Assembly: GCA_026645575.1 (NCBI GenBank)
Contig: JAPKMW010000004.1
Location: 124,001 to 188,000, forward strand
DNA length: 64,000 nucleotides
From: Caldilineaceae bacterium
Lineage (GTDB): Bacteria; Chloroflexota; Anaerolineae; Caldilineales; Caldilineaceae
Reading direction: 5' to 3'
Both the position numbers and the translations under genes were made by a program. Below, piece after piece: positions 63,200-64,000 of this stretch (positions are counted from its first letter, which is position 1; every line of letters starts with the position of its first letter). The notes beneath the pieces are model-generated. The model saw nothing but the letters and a program-made list of their open reading frames with translations. It did no database searches and was not told the origin of the DNA.

Positions 63200-64000
63200 A
63201 TGACCAATCTTCGGAGCGCGCGGAGCGGCGGCCAGCAGAATCTACCTGGCTTTCGCACGCCAAGACCGCATCAACGGACAGCCCAACCCGCGTTGATCAC
63301 GCAACCGCAAACCTACCACGACTTGCAACAGGGCGTTGACACGATCATGGCGGCGATCCGGCCCACCTTAGGCCCGTCGCCGCGACTGGTCGCCCTGGCC
63401 CGTGCCAGCCCTCACGAAGCGCCGGAGATCCTCGATGATGGGGCGATCATTGCCCGGCGGATCATCCAGATCACGCCCCGTGGCGCTGATGTAGGGGCGA
63501 TGCTTCTGCGCCATGCCCTCTGGCGGATGCACGAGGAAGTCGGTGACGGCGCGACGACGATGGCGGTGCTCTATCAAGCCATCCTGAGCGAAGGCGTGCG
63601 AGCGATCACGCAGGGTGGTTGCAACGCGATGTTGTTGCGCGCCGGTTTGGAAAAGGGATTGAGCGCAATACAGGAAAGCTTGCAACAAGCCGCCCACCCT
63701 TTAGTTGGTAAAGCCGCCATTGCCCGTTTTGCCTGTGGATTAGTGCAAGGGAACTGCGCGCTGGCCGAGATGTTAGGCGAACTTTTCGATATTGTGGGCG
63801 CTGAGGGGTTGGTCGTAGTGGAAAAGGGTAATCGCCTGGGGTTGGAACGGGAATATATTGAAGGAACGTATTGGCATCTCAGCGGCTGGTTTTCGCGTCA
63901 CTTTGTTACCGATGCCACCCGCCAACAGACGACCTTTGAAGATGCGGCCCTTTTAATCAGCAACCTTGCCATTACCGAGCCAGAGCAACTCATTCCGGTG
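63200..64000 (+). CDS. Divergent GroEL-like chaperonin, N-terminal part
   Basis: The frame is open from ATG 63200 to the window edge, giving 267 residues. The N-terminal ~30 residues are a basic, Gln/Pro-rich extension. The chaperonin core follows: TLGPSPRLV (GroEL TLGPKGRNV), LDDGAIIARRI, GDGATTMAVL (the GDGTTT ATP motif with its Asp kept) and EGLVVVEKG (GroEL EGVITVEEG). It is clearly divergent from housekeeping GroEL, so it is probably a specialised paralogue. AAGAGGA precedes ATG. It is 57 bp downstream of mvaD and may share its transcript. Confidence 0.8.
   Translation, partial: MTNLRSARSGGQQNLPGFRTPRPHQRTAQPALITQPQTYHDLQQGVDTIMAAIRPTLGPSPRLVALARASPHEAPEILDDGAIIARRIIQITPRGADVGAMLLRHALWRMHEEVGDGATTMAVLYQAILSEGVRAITQGGCNAMLLRAGLEKGLSAIQESLQQAAHPLVGKAAIARFACGLVQGNCALAEMLGELFDIVGAEGLVVVEKGNRLGLEREYIEGTYWHLSGWFSRHFVTDATRQQTTFEDAALLISNLAITEPEQLIPV

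Overview
The window looks like a piece of a Chloroflexota chromosome, most likely Caldilineae/Anaerolineae-like. This is an inference from gene content, not a database match. The hints are: several secreted proteins ending in a [I/L/V/F]-[Y/F]-[L/M]-P-[L/V] tail; very large TPR proteins; a mevalonate-type decarboxylase; a deazaflavin (F420)-type oxidoreductase; a DUF3090 gene trio best known from Actinobacteria; and intergenic spaces packed with long, often perfect, inverted repeats. There are about 40 protein genes, no visible rRNA, tRNA or CRISPR array, and no transposase.

Layout. 1-6.1 kb: the end of a secreted protein, a YvbH-type PH-domain protein, a creatininase-family hydrolase, a small toxin-antitoxin pair, an enolase-superfamily enzyme, a DUF4126 membrane protein and a SUI1/YciH factor. 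6.2-15.9 kb: one 3240-residue exported TPR protein ending in a CHAT domain that has lost both catalytic residues. 16-36.2 kb: a surface/exopolysaccharide region. It holds a 1018-residue fusion of a processive GT2 synthase with an AlgG-like C5-epimerase beta-helix, a secreted lyase-like beta-helix protein, a BNR (sialidase-like) propeller, a lipoprotein cytochrome c, an SH3 protein, a UvrD-like helicase, and two giant secreted proteins that each carry two AlgG-like beta-helix modules. 36.5-43.4 kb: a small membrane protein, an M1 peptidase lipoprotein, the phosphatase/DUF3090/SCO1664 trio, and a mannose-1-phosphate guanylyltransferase-phosphomannomutase-like protein that could feed sugar-nucleotide supply. 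43.6-50.3 kb: tsaE, then a reverse-strand operon of an APH-like kinase, a CNNM/CorC transporter and an asymmetric ABC exporter pair. 50.8-54.1 kb: a copper operon csoR-copZ-copA. 54.2-56.4 kb: an MFS permease, an F420-type reductase and an orphan HicB. 56.4-60.3 kb: a two-gene EAD1-STAND ATPase plus TPR sensor system. 60.6-64 kb: a MarR regulator with overlapping palindromic operators, a DUF1398 protein, mvaD, and the start of a divergent GroEL-like chaperonin cut by the window edge.

The most notable candidates are: (1) the synthase-epimerase fusion with its retinue of secreted epimerase-like proteins, where the DPHD motif is kept in three modules and lost in two; (2) the CHAT pseudo-protease at the end of about 65 TPRs; (3) the split STAND system with an almost homogenised TPR array; (4) several dispersed palindrome families, including an 89-bp element in two copies that align without gaps. 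GDP-mannose dehydrogenase (AlgD), acetylases and an export porin are not in the window, so the polymer identity stays open.
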